Assembly: GCA_963667715.1 (NCBI GenBank)
Contig: OY763926.1
Coordinates: 2,170,001-2,234,000 of the forward strand
Length of the DNA stretch: 64,000 nt
Direction of reading: 5' to 3'
Source of the DNA: JAFGDI01 sp963667715
GTDB lineage: Bacteria > Planctomycetota > Phycisphaerae > Sedimentisphaerales > SM23-30
Positions 28,172 through 37,658 of the stretch are shown here, one piece after another (position 1 is the first letter of the stretch; the number at the start of each line of letters is the position of its first letter). The position numbers and the translations under genes are program-made. Below the pieces are notes generated by a model. It had not been told where the DNA came from. It did no database searches and saw only the letters and a program-made list of their open reading frames with translations.

Positions 28172-29230
28172 ATGGAAAGAATTCAGAAAGTAATGGCTGA
28201 GGCCGGTGTTGCCTCTAGAAGAACATGTGAAGAAATGATTGCTGAAGGGCGGGTAACCGTTAACGGTAAGCTCGTTACCGAACTGCCTTTTATGGTCGAT
28301 AAGTTCAAAGATAGAATTATCGTTGATGAACGAAAGCTTCGTTTTGAGAAAAAAGTCTATTATCTCCTCAATAAGCCTAAAAAGGTTATCTGTACCAATC
28401 ATGACCCTGATAACAGAAGACGTACGATCGATCTTATGAAAGATGTGCGTGAACGTGTTTACCCTGTTGGACGGCTTGACGCTGACTCTCAGGGGCTCGT
28501 TATCATGACTAATGACGGTGAGCTGGCAAATGAGCTTACCCACCCTCGTTACGGCGTACCAAAAACTTATATCGCCGAGATCGCTACCAATATCAGCCAT
28601 GATGATGTAGAAAGACTTAAACGTGGTTTCTTTATCTCTCGTGGCGGCAGGGCGTCTATGGATAGTGTCAAGGTGTTAAAGCGTGACAGAAGACACTCTC
28701 TGCTTGAAATTACGCTCAGAGAAGGGCGTAATCGTCAGATCAGACGTATGCTTCTCAGACTTGGCCATGAAGTCACCAGGCTAACTCGTGTAACTTTTGG
28801 CCCACTTAACCTTAGAGGCTGCGGAGTTGGTAAACATCGCCAGTTAAAGCCTTTTGAGATCGAAGAACTAAAAAAGTCAGTTGAAAAATACAAGGCTAAA
28901 GCAAAGGCTGACTCGAAAAAGAAGGTTAAATTGCCACCGTTAAAGCCAAAAACCGAGCCAGTTAAAACTGAAGAAAAGAAAAAGGTTACTAAGACAGCTA
29001 AGGTTGTAAAGCCAGAACCGGTTAAGACTACTCGTAAGTCAATGTACGGCTCAAAAACGACAACTACTACTGAGCCTGCTCGTCCAGCTGCCAGAAAAAC
29101 CGGAAAGACTACTCGCTCTGCATCAGCTAAGCCGGCTGTTAAGCGTGTAGCTAAAAAGACCATCATGGGTAAACCAGACCCGGCAAAAAACAGCAGACGT
29201 AAGCCAACAGGCAAACGCGGCCGCAACTAA
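28172..29230 (+). CDS. rluB: RsuA/RluB-type pseudouridine synthase with long basic tail
   Basis: 352 residues. An N-terminal S4 RNA-binding domain (1-60, MERIQKVMAEAGVASRR) is followed by the synthase domain with catalytic D103 in PVGRLDADSQGL. It probably modifies 23S rRNA. From about residue 240 there is an extra tail of about 110 residues made almost wholly of Lys, Pro, Thr, Arg and Ala, likely disordered and RNA-binding. The tail is absent from the short family members. AGGAAAG precedes the ATG. Which rRNA position it targets is not certain, so the symbol is tentative. Confidence 0.88.
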   Translation: MERIQKVMAEAGVASRRTCEEMIAEGRVTVNGKLVTELPFMVDKFKDRIIVDERKLRFEKKVYYLLNKPKKVICTNHDPDNRRRTIDLMKDVRERVYPVGRLDADSQGLVIMTNDGELANELTHPRYGVPKTYIAEIATNISHDDVERLKRGFFISRGGRASMDSVKVLKRDRRHSLLEITLREGRNRQIRRMLLRLGHEVTRLTRVTFGPLNLRGCGVGKHRQLKPFEIEELKKSVEKYKAKAKADSKKKVKLPPLKPKTEPVKTEEKKKVTKTAKVVKPEPVKTTRKSMYGSKTTTTTEPARPAARKTGKTTRSASAKPAVKRVAKKTIMGKPDPAKNSRRKPTGKRGRN

Positions 29231-29250
29231 TGCTAGTATCCAACATAAAA

Positions 29251-29290
29251 AAGGCTGTGCAAAATCAAAATGCACAGCCTTCTCTTTTTT
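29251..29290 (+). terminator. Rho-independent terminator after the pseudouridine synthase
   Basis: AAGGCTGTGCA (29251-29261) pairs perfectly with TGCACAGCCTT (29271-29281), and CTCTTTTTT follows. It ends 24 bp before the convergent GH43 stop codon and could also serve that gene, because A runs lie on the other side. Confidence 0.92.
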
Positions 29291-29313
29291 ATATCGATCT
29301 GTAGTGTCTTATC

Positions 29314-30270
29314 TTACCCGCCAATACCTTCCGATGTCATAATAACCCTTTTCATCGTACCGTCCGGATTATAATATAAATAGTCTATACATACCGATCT
29401 GCGAAAACTACAGCCGGCAGTTGGTATAGAGCCATTATGGTATATGAAATAATCCTTACCCTTAAATTCGATTATCGACTGATGGTTAGTATTGCTATTG
29501 CCTGCCACCTCATTCAGTATACCTTTATATTCCCACGGCCCGGTTATACTCTTACTCATTGCATACGCCGTCTTTTCCGGAAATTCATACGCATATGACA
29601 AATAATACCAGTCTCCTTTTTTGCTTATCCAGGGAGCTTCAGTGTAGTTCGGCAGACTGTCGATCGTGTGGATCTCTCCGTCCATCTCTATCATATTATC
29701 TTTTAGCTTCACCCACCGGCATTTCGTATTTCCCCAGAACAGGTATGCCTGCCCGTCATCGTCGATCCATACTGTCGGGTCAATGTCATCCCACGATATT
29801 TTCGTATCGGTTGTCATATCATTAGTAATTAGTGCTGTCCCGCGTGCATCCTTAAATGGACCCAGTGGACTATCAGCTACCGCTACTCCAATTGCCTTAC
29901 CGTGAATTGTCTTATGTGACGCTGTTACATACCAGTAAAATTTGCCGTCTTTCTCTATCACCTGTGCCGCCCACGCATCATCAGCCGCCCAGGGCAGGTC
30001 CGCCGGCTTCAATGGTACAGGGTGCTCCTGCCAATTGATCATATCTTTAGAAGAATATACCAGCCATTCATGCATCTCATATCTATTTCGTGAAGAAGGG
30101 CACTGGTCGTGCCCAGCGTACAGATACACCGTGTTATCGTACACCAGCGCCGCCGGATCTGCTGTATATTTATCCGTTATTATTGGATTCGCCGCCATCG
30201 ATACCGATGCACATATCGCAGAAAATGCGATTATTATAACTACTATCTTTAGCAATCTGGTTATTTTCAT
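29314..30270 (-). CDS. Secreted glycoside hydrolase family 43 enzyme
   Basis: 318 residues from the ATG at 30270, supported by AGAGGG upstream and a signal peptide at 1-26 (LLKIVVIIIAFSAICASVSMA). The five-bladed propeller triad is visible: D38 (TADPAALVYD, base), D164 (DIDPTVWIDDDG) and E211 (YTEAPWIS, acid). GH43 enzymes remove arabinose or xylose from arabinan, xylan or pectin side chains. The rhamnogalacturonan lyase next door suggests arabinan or galactan side chains of rhamnogalacturonan I. Exact linkage cannot be told. Confidence 0.92.
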   Translation of the reverse strand: MKITRLLKIVVIIIAFSAICASVSMAANPIITDKYTADPAALVYDNTVYLYAGHDQCPSSRNRYEMHEWLVYSSKDMINWQEHPVPLKPADLPWAADDAWAAQVIEKDGKFYWYVTASHKTIHGKAIGVAVADSPLGPFKDARGTALITNDMTTDTKISWDDIDPTVWIDDDGQAYLFWGNTKCRWVKLKDNMIEMDGEIHTIDSLPNYTEAPWISKKGDWYYLSYAYEFPEKTAYAMSKSITGPWEYKGILNEVAGNSNTNHQSIIEFKGKDYFIYHNGSIPTAGCSFRRSVCIDYLYYNPDGTMKRVIMTSEGIGG

Positions 30271-30525
30271 TCTATATACCCTCTGTAAAATGTTAAATAT
30301 CACTATCGATTTCAAACTGACAAATTGAATTGAACGATCTCATTAAGAGTATTGTAGTGTGTTATAATGCACTATTGCAAGCATATTCTGGCTCTATTTG
30401 CTCTATGTAGCACGTTTCTGGTGATAAACATGCAAACCCTGCGTACTGTGGTTTATTGCTGTATTGAAGTGGTGAATACTGTACTATAATAGGATTACTT
30501 TTGGCAAAACTATAACGCAATATGG

Positions 30526-32328
30526 TTAATTAAGAGTGCACCCCGTATGTGTCGGTTGATTATATCCGCTATTCTGCCAGGCAATAGCTAACCGGTATAC
30601 TGCATCATGCATCAGGGTAGTATGCCTGAATTCTGCTGGAATTGTAGTTGTATACACCCGCAGACTCTTCCAGTCTTTACTCGGCCATATGATCTCTTCT
30701 CGCCAGTCGCCCAGTATGTCCCCGCAAAGAGATGGATTAGCTTTTGTACCATTAATAGACGTACAGCCATCAGCAATAAATACTGTCTCGGCATTACCTC
30801 GCTTCTCCGGCGAATATTTACCTATCCACGTCCCATCCAACAGTTCTCTGGTCACGTCACCATCCCACCATACCAGAAAATTACAGCTGCTTGGCCGTTT
30901 GCCGATTATTTCCCCTTTGCAGCTGTACAGGTTACCATCTGCCAGTGACCAACATTCCGAACCCTTGTACTCACTCGTAATATCACCTGCAACACCCCGG
31001 CCTATATCACGATGCCGATTCACTGGTAGTGACCATATCACCTCACCTGTCCTGGCATCTCGAAAATCAACTCCCGGTATTTTACCCGCCACTGTTTCCT
31101 CGTGAGGCATGAAAAATTCCAGCCCCGGCCTATCTGGGGCAAGATCCCCCAGGTGACCGGCATCGCCATGACCAAAACCGGTCGAATATAACCCACTCCC
31201 GTCATTATCTATTGCACATGAGCCATAGGTTATCTCATCATAACCATCCCCGTCAACATCGCCGACATACATCGAATGATTACCCTGACCGATATACTCA
31301 TCTAACCCGCCCGCCAGCGTGTCAAAGCACCACATTGGCACAAGTTTACCATCTATATAGTCCCATGTTGCTATCGCCGTTCTACCCGCTGAGGTCTTGC
31401 CGTGATAATAACCTCTTGCCATTATTAATGACGGCCTATCGCCTTTCAGCCAGCCTGCTGCCGCCAGAAATCTGTCAACCCGGTTACCATATGTATCCCC
31501 CCATATTTTCGGATTACCACGTGCCGGAACATAATTAACTGTATCCATCGCCTTACCGTCTGTGCCTCTGAATACCGTTAGATACTCAGCTCCCGCCAAT
31601 ATATATCCGTTAGCATTACGATAGTCTTTATCATTACCGATCTTATCCCCACGCCCATCAACCGTACCGTCTGCGGTTTTACAAGCAACTTCTGCCTTTC
31701 CGTCACCATCCAGATCAAACACAACAAATGGTGTATAGTGTGCACCAGACCGAATATTAACTCCAAGATTCACCCGCCATAGACTTCGCCCATCCAGCTC
31801 CAAACCTTCGAGAATAGCCGGACTGGTCATTCCTTTATGGCTGTTATCGTGGCTTATCCCTTCCCATTTTACGACCAGTTCATATTCACCATCGCCATCC
31901 AGATCGCCTACTGATATATCATTTGGCCGGTATGGAAATACCCTGTTGCCAAATTTTACCCCATCTGGTGCTGATAGTGGTATTTCCAGATACTCCTCAC
32001 TCCACGGCACAATATTTTCCTGGCTCGCCATTACCGCTGCACTATCACTTACAGCTTTTATACTGTAAACCGAATCCGACTTACCTTCATGGTCAATAAG
32101 ATCGGTAGTATCAACAATAGGATTATCTGTTATCTTTACCCCGTCTCTGTACACCTCAAAGCCGACACTATCCGCATCGCTTTCAAGCAGTCGCCAGCTA
32201 ATATAGTTTCCACCATCCCCCAAACTAACAGCAACACCGCCACGATTAAGCTTTTCATATGTTCTGCCATTACAAGCAATACTAAAAACTGCTATCGCAA
32301 TAATTGTGCAAATAATACTTCTTGTCAT
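30526..32328 (-). CDS. Secreted rhamnogalacturonan lyase, polysaccharide lyase family 11
   Basis: 600 residues, normal for PL11. An N-terminal signal (IICTIIAIAVFSIACNG) directs export, perhaps as a lipoprotein, though the lipobox is imperfect. A fibronectin-like domain (about 30-110, NRGGVAVSLGDGGNYISWRLL) precedes an eight-bladed propeller full of calcium loops such as GDLDGDGEYELVVKWE, FDLDGDGKAEVACKTADG and GDVDGDGYDEITYG. It cleaves the rhamnose-galacturonate backbone by beta-elimination. It is 256 bp upstream of the GH43 gene on the same strand, forming a small pectin-use cluster without visible transporters. Confidence 0.94.
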   Translation of the reverse strand: MTRSIICTIIAIAVFSIACNGRTYEKLNRGGVAVSLGDGGNYISWRLLESDADSVGFEVYRDGVKITDNPIVDTTDLIDHEGKSDSVYSIKAVSDSAAVMASQENIVPWSEEYLEIPLSAPDGVKFGNRVFPYRPNDISVGDLDGDGEYELVVKWEGISHDNSHKGMTSPAILEGLELDGRSLWRVNLGVNIRSGAHYTPFVVFDLDGDGKAEVACKTADGTVDGRGDKIGNDKDYRNANGYILAGAEYLTVFRGTDGKAMDTVNYVPARGNPKIWGDTYGNRVDRFLAAAGWLKGDRPSLIMARGYYHGKTSAGRTAIATWDYIDGKLVPMWCFDTLAGGLDEYIGQGNHSMYVGDVDGDGYDEITYGSCAIDNDGSGLYSTGFGHGDAGHLGDLAPDRPGLEFFMPHEETVAGKIPGVDFRDARTGEVIWSLPVNRHRDIGRGVAGDITSEYKGSECWSLADGNLYSCKGEIIGKRPSSCNFLVWWDGDVTRELLDGTWIGKYSPEKRGNAETVFIADGCTSINGTKANPSLCGDILGDWREEIIWPSKDWKSLRVYTTTIPAEFRHTTLMHDAVYRLAIAWQNSGYNQPTHTGCTLN

Positions 32329-32386
32329 CTGAAAACCTCTGCACTTTCTTTCGCTTAATCATAATGCCCATTTCTAGGCTACTCTA

Positions 32387-33838
32387 TTAAGGCTGCGGCT
32401 TCTTTTTGCTTTTCATTACCGCCTCAGCCAACGTCAGATCAGCCAGACTCTCTTGTGTTAGCTCGCATACCCTTGTAAGCTCTGCCTTCAGATCAGTATC
32501 CGGCAGATCTCTGATTATTATTGAATTATCAGGATTTAACCCTGTAACATCCAGCAAATAGATCGACTCTAGCGGTCTCGCTGGCAGCCAGCTACTGTCA
32601 ACCGCCATATTATCTTCTACCGGACATATGACCTTGCGTTCTATCAATCTGTCAACTAGCGATTGCACACAGTCATCCGGTAGTCCCAGCTGACTGCGTA
32701 GCTCCTTAAATGATACCGGCCCTTGCCCACGTGAAAAAGGCCCGGCGATTGCCATTGTAGCCGCCAGTACATCCAACGGCCCCAGATTAATACTCGCCGC
32801 CATTTCAGATGATTCCATAACCGAGATATTGGCCGCTATATGAGCGATTACCGCACCATATAAAAACATCATCCACGATGTATTGATCCACAGCAGCATC
32901 AAAGGCAGCAAACCGATATTACCATATAGATTATTTGGCCCCACAAGCTTGCTCACATAAAGACCAAACAGAAACTTGGTAATAAACCATATCGGTACGA
33001 CAATAACCGCACCAAACAGCGACCAGCGGAACTTCGTCCTCGTATTTGGCATTAACCGATACGCCATCGCCACCATAATAATACTGCCCAAAATTGGGAA
33101 TATTCCTGTCATACTGGCGAACACACTGCCTACTGTCTCATTGGCTAATAAGTAGTTTTGCGTCTTACTTCCTACCAGTACTGCCGCTGACTGCACGATC
33201 GGCAACAACGTTACCACCGACCAGTATAGCATCATTCTCTTGCCAAATTCTCGATGGCGTCTTGCCTCAAATATCCTGTTCAGCGACTTCTCAATATCGA
33301 CTAACAGAGCAATTGCCGCACTGATCATGATTATAACACCGATCGCTCCCACAGCATTTGTAGTCATTTTACTTTGGATACGAGTCACAACCTTTTCGAT
33401 CTCGTCCGCTACATGATACTGCCTCAGATCGCTGTCACTATCTTCTATAGCTTCAGCATCCTTCTCCACGTTAGCGGGGTCCGAACTTTCTTCACCACTG
33501 ACTTCCCCAGCTGTACCTGTCTCAGCACTACTAACTGTTATCTGACTTATACCAGAAGAGTCCAAAAAGTTCCTCAGCGATTCTTTGCTGTCTTCCACTA
33601 TCCCCATAGCACTCATTATCATCAAGCTAAGCACCAGCAGCGGTATCATAGCAAACAGCGTTCTAAAACTCAATGCCGCCGCCATAGCTGGGGCGTTAAG
33701 GTCTTTCAGCCTCCTGAAACTAAATCTCCCCAACTGCACCTGAAACTTAACCAGCCTCACCCAACGGCTAAGCTCCTGCCCCGGCGAAGTCAATATATGG
33801 TCAAACCAGTTCGTAATATCGCTGATAATATTTTTCAT
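32387..33838 (-). CDS. YihY/virulence factor BrkB family membrane protein
   Basis: 483 residues. The family core is clear: LNAPAMAAALSFRTLFAMIPLL at the first membrane helix, then AIGVIIMISAAIALLVDIEKSLNRIF, and GNIGLLPLMLLWINTSWMMFLYGAVI. About six transmembrane helices are present. An acidic loop (about 100-150, rich in Ser, Glu and Asp) separates the first two and is unusual. The C-terminal 130 residues form a winged-helix-like cytoplasmic domain (FKELRSQLGLPDDCVQSLVD). Despite old names it is not a ribonuclease; the function is unknown. Confidence 0.9.
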   Translation of the reverse strand: MKNIISDITNWFDHILTSPGQELSRWVRLVKFQVQLGRFSFRRLKDLNAPAMAAALSFRTLFAMIPLLVLSLMIMSAMGIVEDSKESLRNFLDSSGISQITVSSAETGTAGEVSGEESSDPANVEKDAEAIEDSDSDLRQYHVADEIEKVVTRIQSKMTTNAVGAIGVIIMISAAIALLVDIEKSLNRIFEARRHREFGKRMMLYWSVVTLLPIVQSAAVLVGSKTQNYLLANETVGSVFASMTGIFPILGSIIMVAMAYRLMPNTRTKFRWSLFGAVIVVPIWFITKFLFGLYVSKLVGPNNLYGNIGLLPLMLLWINTSWMMFLYGAVIAHIAANISVMESSEMAASINLGPLDVLAATMAIAGPFSRGQGPVSFKELRSQLGLPDDCVQSLVDRLIERKVICPVEDNMAVDSSWLPARPLESIYLLDVTGLNPDNSIIIRDLPDTDLKAELTRVCELTQESLADLTLAEAVMKSKKKPQP

Positions 33839-33876
33839 AATACTTTTTAGCCTGTAACAGTTAAATCAATAAGCCT

Positions 33877-33915
33877 CGCCCGGTAGGGCGAATCCGCCCC
33901 TTGCTACCTTACTTT
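33877..33915. repeat. Dispersed intergenic hairpin repeat, family C (copy 1)
   Basis: CGCCC-GGTA-GGGCG is followed by AATCCGCC and an ACCTTACTT tract. The 25 bp from 33891 match 21 of 25 bases at 62754 in the same orientation, where another small hairpin also precedes AATCCGCC. Confidence 0.5.
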
Positions 33916-33996
33916 CTAATTTTCTTATTCTTTAATCTGTGATAATTAATCAATCAATCGCTCGCGGTAGTGAGCACATGTCAAAAAAATCTGTGG

Positions 33997-34770
33997 TTAA
34001 AAACTCTTGAAAATCTTATGCTTCATCAGTCCCAATTTCGCCAGCCTGAACTGCATAGCAACCGCTAAACAGCCAAAACCATACTTACAGCTGCGAACAA
34101 AGTTGATCGACGACGCTTCCGGGAAATACTTGGTCGGACACGAAACCTCCGCGATCTGGTATCCAGCCCACAATATCTGCCCCAGCATCTGATTATCAAA
34201 TATAAAATCGTCAGAATTCACTTCCAACGGCAGCTTCTCTATCAGTTCTTTGGAAAATGCCCGATATCCTGTATGATACTCAGACAGCTTCGCTCCCAGC
34301 AGCCAGTTCTCAGTTGCTGTCAAAAATCTATTAGCAATATATTTCCAGATCGGCATCCCGCTGCCTTTGGCGTGACCGCCCAAAATCCTCGACCCCAAAA
34401 CACAATGGTACAGGCCATTGCCTATCATTGTCGCCATTGCAGGTATCAGCAGTGGGGTATACTGATAGTCAGGATGCACCATGATCACAATATCCGCACC
34501 ATTTTCAATTGCGATCTTGTAACAGCTTTTCTGATTACCACCGTAGCCTGTATTAGTGTCGTGACGATGCACGATTGTTTTCGGTAGTGCACTGGCGATC
34601 TCAGTTGTCTTATCACTACTGCAATCGTCCACAACTATCACCAGATCTACATAATCCTGTGCCAGAACTTCTTTATGTGTTTTCACCAATGTTTCAGCCG
34701 CATTATATGCCGGCATGACCACCACAACTTTTTTATCCCTGTACATAGGTGTTATATCCTTTTTCTTCAA
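33997..34770 (-). CDS. Family 2 glycosyltransferase (dolichol-phosphate-mannose-synthase-like)
   Basis: 257 residues; MYRDKK at 34746 is an alternative start. The GT-A fold begins VVVVMPAYNAAETL, with the nucleotide-sugar motif VVDDCSSDKT and the DxD-like MVHPDYQYTP. Acceptor-side motifs include GSRILGG and TGYRAFSKEL. No C-terminal membrane segment is seen, unlike longer polyprenyl-phosphate transferases. It probably transfers a sugar from a nucleotide donor to a lipid carrier or glycan at the inner face of the membrane. Confidence 0.9.
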   Translation of the reverse strand: MKKKDITPMYRDKKVVVVMPAYNAAETLVKTHKEVLAQDYVDLVIVVDDCSSDKTTEIASALPKTIVHRHDTNTGYGGNQKSCYKIAIENGADIVIMVHPDYQYTPLLIPAMATMIGNGLYHCVLGSRILGGHAKGSGMPIWKYIANRFLTATENWLLGAKLSEYHTGYRAFSKELIEKLPLEVNSDDFIFDNQMLGQILWAGYQIAEVSCPTKYFPEASSINFVRSCKYGFGCLAVAMQFRLAKLGLMKHKIFKSF

Positions 34771-34856
34771 TTAAAGTTGATGCCAGCCACCAAATGGTAG
34801 CTGGCTCATTTCTTCTCAATTGTGTATCGAATTAGTTGGTAAATCTAATTTCCAGA

Positions 34857-36293
34857 CTATACCTTCAAATCAACATCAGCAACCTTGGCAAACTTGCGAT
34901 ATTGTTTCCTGAATGGTGCAATAACATCATTCAGAAAATCATCTACCTGCTCAGGGCTTCTGCCGATATATTTTTCTGATTTCAGTACATCGTTTAGATC
35001 TACCTTGTCAAACAGCTTATCTTCTTTCAGGCGATCGATCAGGTCATTTTTCTTACCGTGGATCTTAACCTGTTCGCCAGCTGCCATACTGTGCTGTCTG
35101 ATAGCTTCGTGCAGATCCTGACGATTACCACCGGCGGCAACCGCAGCCATAAGTATATCTTCTGTTGCCATAAATGGTAGTTCCGCATCTACTGCCGCGC
35201 CGATTACTTTCGGATATACTACCATACCGTCCATTACATTTGCTACTATGCTCAAAATTGAGTCGATAGCCAAAAATGCTTCTGGTATGCTCAAACGCTT
35301 ATTCGCAGAATCGTCCAGAGTTCTCTCAAACCATTGCTCAGCAGCTGTCATAGCAGGGGAGCTCGCTAGTGAAATAACATATCTGGCCAGTGATGTCACT
35401 CTTTCGCAACGCATTGGATTTCTCTTATATGCCATTGCCGATGAACCGATCTGGCTCTTTTCAAACGGCTCTTCCAGCTGTTTCAGTGACGCCAGCAGTC
35501 TGACATCATTTGCCAGTTTATGTGCTGACTGTGCTATACCTGATAGTGTACCAAGTATATTGGCATCGATCTTACGGTTATATGTCTGACCGGAAACAGG
35601 AGATATCTCTGAGAAGCCCATCTTCTTTGCTACCAGGGTCTCTAGTTTTCTCACCTTATCGTGATTGCCGTCAAATAGCTTCAGGAACGATGCCTGTGTG
35701 CCGGTAGTACCCTTACATGAGCGGAACACAATAGTATCCAGTCTGTGCTGAACTTCGTCCATATCGGTTACAAAATCATAACACCATAGTGTAGCCCTTT
35801 TACCCACTGTTGTCAGCTGTGCCGGCTGGAAATGGGTATAACCCAATGTTGCCAGCTTGCGATGCTTCTTGGCAAATTTAGCGATCTGGTCAACTACCTT
35901 ATATAATCTGGCTCGCACCAGCTCTAAACCAGCCTTCATCTGTATCAGGTCAGTATTATCGCCTACAAATGCACTTGTCGCTCCCAGGTGAATTATCGGG
36001 GCCGCCTTCGGGGCACAGTCACCAAAAGTATGAACATGTGCCATCACATCATGGCGGAATTTCTTCTCATATTTCGCTGCCTTGCTGTAATCTATATTAT
36101 CTAGATTATCCTTCATTTCCTTCAGCTGCACCTTGGCTATAGGTAGGCCCAACTGGGCTTCCGATTCTGCCAGTGCCAGCCATAGCCGACGCCATGTACC
36201 AAACTTAAAGTCTGGCGAGAAAATGTGTGACATTTCTTCTGAACAGTAACGGCTGATCAATGGGTTTTCATACTGATTAGTTGATGTTGTCAT
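34857..36293 (-). CDS. purB: Adenylosuccinate lyase
   Basis: 478 residues. It acts twice in purine synthesis, splitting SAICAR and adenylosuccinate with release of fumarate. The fumarase/aspartase-superfamily signature is SSAMAYKRNPMRCE; the usual Pro is Ala here. The length and the KRNPMR form resemble the eukaryote-like branch. H in GYTHFQPAQ and the TGTQASF loop are present. AGGAAAG precedes the ATG. It is monocistronic. Confidence 0.96.
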   Translation of the reverse strand: MTTSTNQYENPLISRYCSEEMSHIFSPDFKFGTWRRLWLALAESEAQLGLPIAKVQLKEMKDNLDNIDYSKAAKYEKKFRHDVMAHVHTFGDCAPKAAPIIHLGATSAFVGDNTDLIQMKAGLELVRARLYKVVDQIAKFAKKHRKLATLGYTHFQPAQLTTVGKRATLWCYDFVTDMDEVQHRLDTIVFRSCKGTTGTQASFLKLFDGNHDKVRKLETLVAKKMGFSEISPVSGQTYNRKIDANILGTLSGIAQSAHKLANDVRLLASLKQLEEPFEKSQIGSSAMAYKRNPMRCERVTSLARYVISLASSPAMTAAEQWFERTLDDSANKRLSIPEAFLAIDSILSIVANVMDGMVVYPKVIGAAVDAELPFMATEDILMAAVAAGGNRQDLHEAIRQHSMAAGEQVKIHGKKNDLIDRLKEDKLFDKVDLNDVLKSEKYIGRSPEQVDDFLNDVIAPFRKQYRKFAKVADVDLKV

Positions 36294-36763
36294 TTAGTCT
36301 TTCCTGTCTCTACATCATATGATAAACATTTTGGCCCGAAGGTCTTCGGGGCTCAAGCTAACCCTCGGTCAATTTGAGCTTATTCTAAACCTTTATTTTA
36401 TATGATAATCCCATTTCCTGCAAACTATAAACATCATTACATGGCTATTATACCTCGGTGTTAAAATAGCCACTATAGGTAGAATGGGATGGTGATCTGC
36501 CGTCACCTAAATATATGATAACAATACCAGTATCTCGTTTTACCTTAATCTTGCTTACTACTGGGCTATGGTTATTATTTCTTCTTGCTAATATTACCCT
36601 TATCTAATATTATGAAGCCTTTATATGACCATAGTTTATCGGAAATGCCGGTATTGACTGGCTGCGACTTTGGCTTTTGTTTATTAAATTACGCCTGACA
36701 CTGTACATATCGGTTTTTTTCTACCGTTTGTTTTACTTTTCAGGTTACGTTTGGAGTATTTAT
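36294..36763. promoter_or_regulatory. Divergent region between purB and the first lpxA-like gene
   Basis: 470 bp with no convincing gene. It carries the two-hairpin repeat at 36335-36381 near purB and presumably both promoters. The coding frame that reads upstream of 36764 looks hydrophobic and accidental. Confidence 0.45.
36335..36381. repeat. Dispersed two-hairpin repeat, family A/B (copy 1)
   Basis: Hairpin A is CCCGAAG-GT-CTTCGGG (36335-36350). Hairpin B is a 25-bp imperfect palindrome at 36353-36377 beginning TCAAGCTAACC and ending GGTCAATTTGA. Copies with the same two parts lie at 38580-38690 and 61572-61623. Confidence 0.6.
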
Positions 36764-37576
36764 ATGGCGAATATTTCGCCTGCTGCACATGTATCAGAGA
36801 CCGCTGTGATCGGTGACAATGTCACTATCGCCCCTGGTTGCATTATTCAGGATGGTGTGACCATTGGTGATAATTGCGAACTGCGCAATAATGTACTCGT
36901 TTGCTCTGGTACTACTCTTGGCAAAGGTAATCGTGTTTTCTCCGGCGCGGTTCTGGGTGAAGAACCTCAAAATGTTGGAGAAGTCAACCCTGACACCAAA
37001 CTTCAGATCGGTGATAATAATGTACTTAGAGAGTACATAACTATCCACCGCGGCTCTCCCGGCGGTAGTGGTGTTACCAAAATCGGTGATAATAACTTCA
37101 TTATGGCCTATACCCACATCGGCCACGATTGCATTATCTGTAATAATGTAGTTATTACCAACGGCTGTCAGCTCTCTGGTCATGTACTGGTTGAAGATAA
37201 TGTCTGGATGGCTGGTATTTGTGCCTTCCATCAGTTTACTTCTATTGGTAAATATGCTTATATTGCAGGTGGTGCACACGTCAGTCAGGACATGCCGCCT
37301 TTCTTGAAGGCCAGCGGTATAACCAGATGCGGCCCAAAATGTGTAAATACGGTCGGCTTACTTAGAGCCGGTTTCTCTAAAGAGTCTGTCAGGGCTATTA
37401 AAGATGTCTTTGGCGCTCTTTACCGGCGAAAAGGATCTATGGCTATTGACAAGCTGGTCAATGAAATGCTCGCCAATGATCAGCTGGACGAAAATGCTAG
37501 ATATATGCTGGAGTTCCTGGCAAAGAGTTACTCCAGTCCTAGAAATAGATATCGTGAGTTGAGTAGAAAACATTGA
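36764..37576 (+). CDS. LpxA-like acyl-ACP--UDP-N-acetylglucosamine O-acyltransferase (paralogue 1)
   Basis: 270 residues from ATG 36764, supported by GGAG 9 nt upstream; 29 further upstream residues look spurious. The left-handed beta helix shows repeated hexapeptides (VIGDNVTIAPGCII, TIGDNCELRNNV). The catalytic His lies in YTHIGHDC, matching the HIAHDC active-site segment of LpxA. It adds a 3-hydroxyacyl chain to UDP-GlcNAc, the first step of lipid A synthesis. A C-terminal helical bundle follows. The neighbouring paralogue is 82 bp downstream. Confidence 0.88.
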   Translation: MANISPAAHVSETAVIGDNVTIAPGCIIQDGVTIGDNCELRNNVLVCSGTTLGKGNRVFSGAVLGEEPQNVGEVNPDTKLQIGDNNVLREYITIHRGSPGGSGVTKIGDNNFIMAYTHIGHDCIICNNVVITNGCQLSGHVLVEDNVWMAGICAFHQFTSIGKYAYIAGGAHVSQDMPPFLKASGITRCGPKCVNTVGLLRAGFSKESVRAIKDVFGALYRRKGSMAIDKLVNEMLANDQLDENARYMLEFLAKSYSSPRNRYRELSRKH

Positions 37577-37658
37577 ACTGGCAGTTATTAGCCAGTCTGA
37601 TTTTACGTTGAATAGGTTTTAGTACGATTAACGTACAAAGAAGTAGAAAAAAGAAATA

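Noticed and set aside
28735..29226. 163-residue minus-strand frame opposite the pseudouridine synthase tail
   Set aside because: It is the mirror of a Lys-rich coding region, giving an artificial Phe/Leu/Val-rich product.
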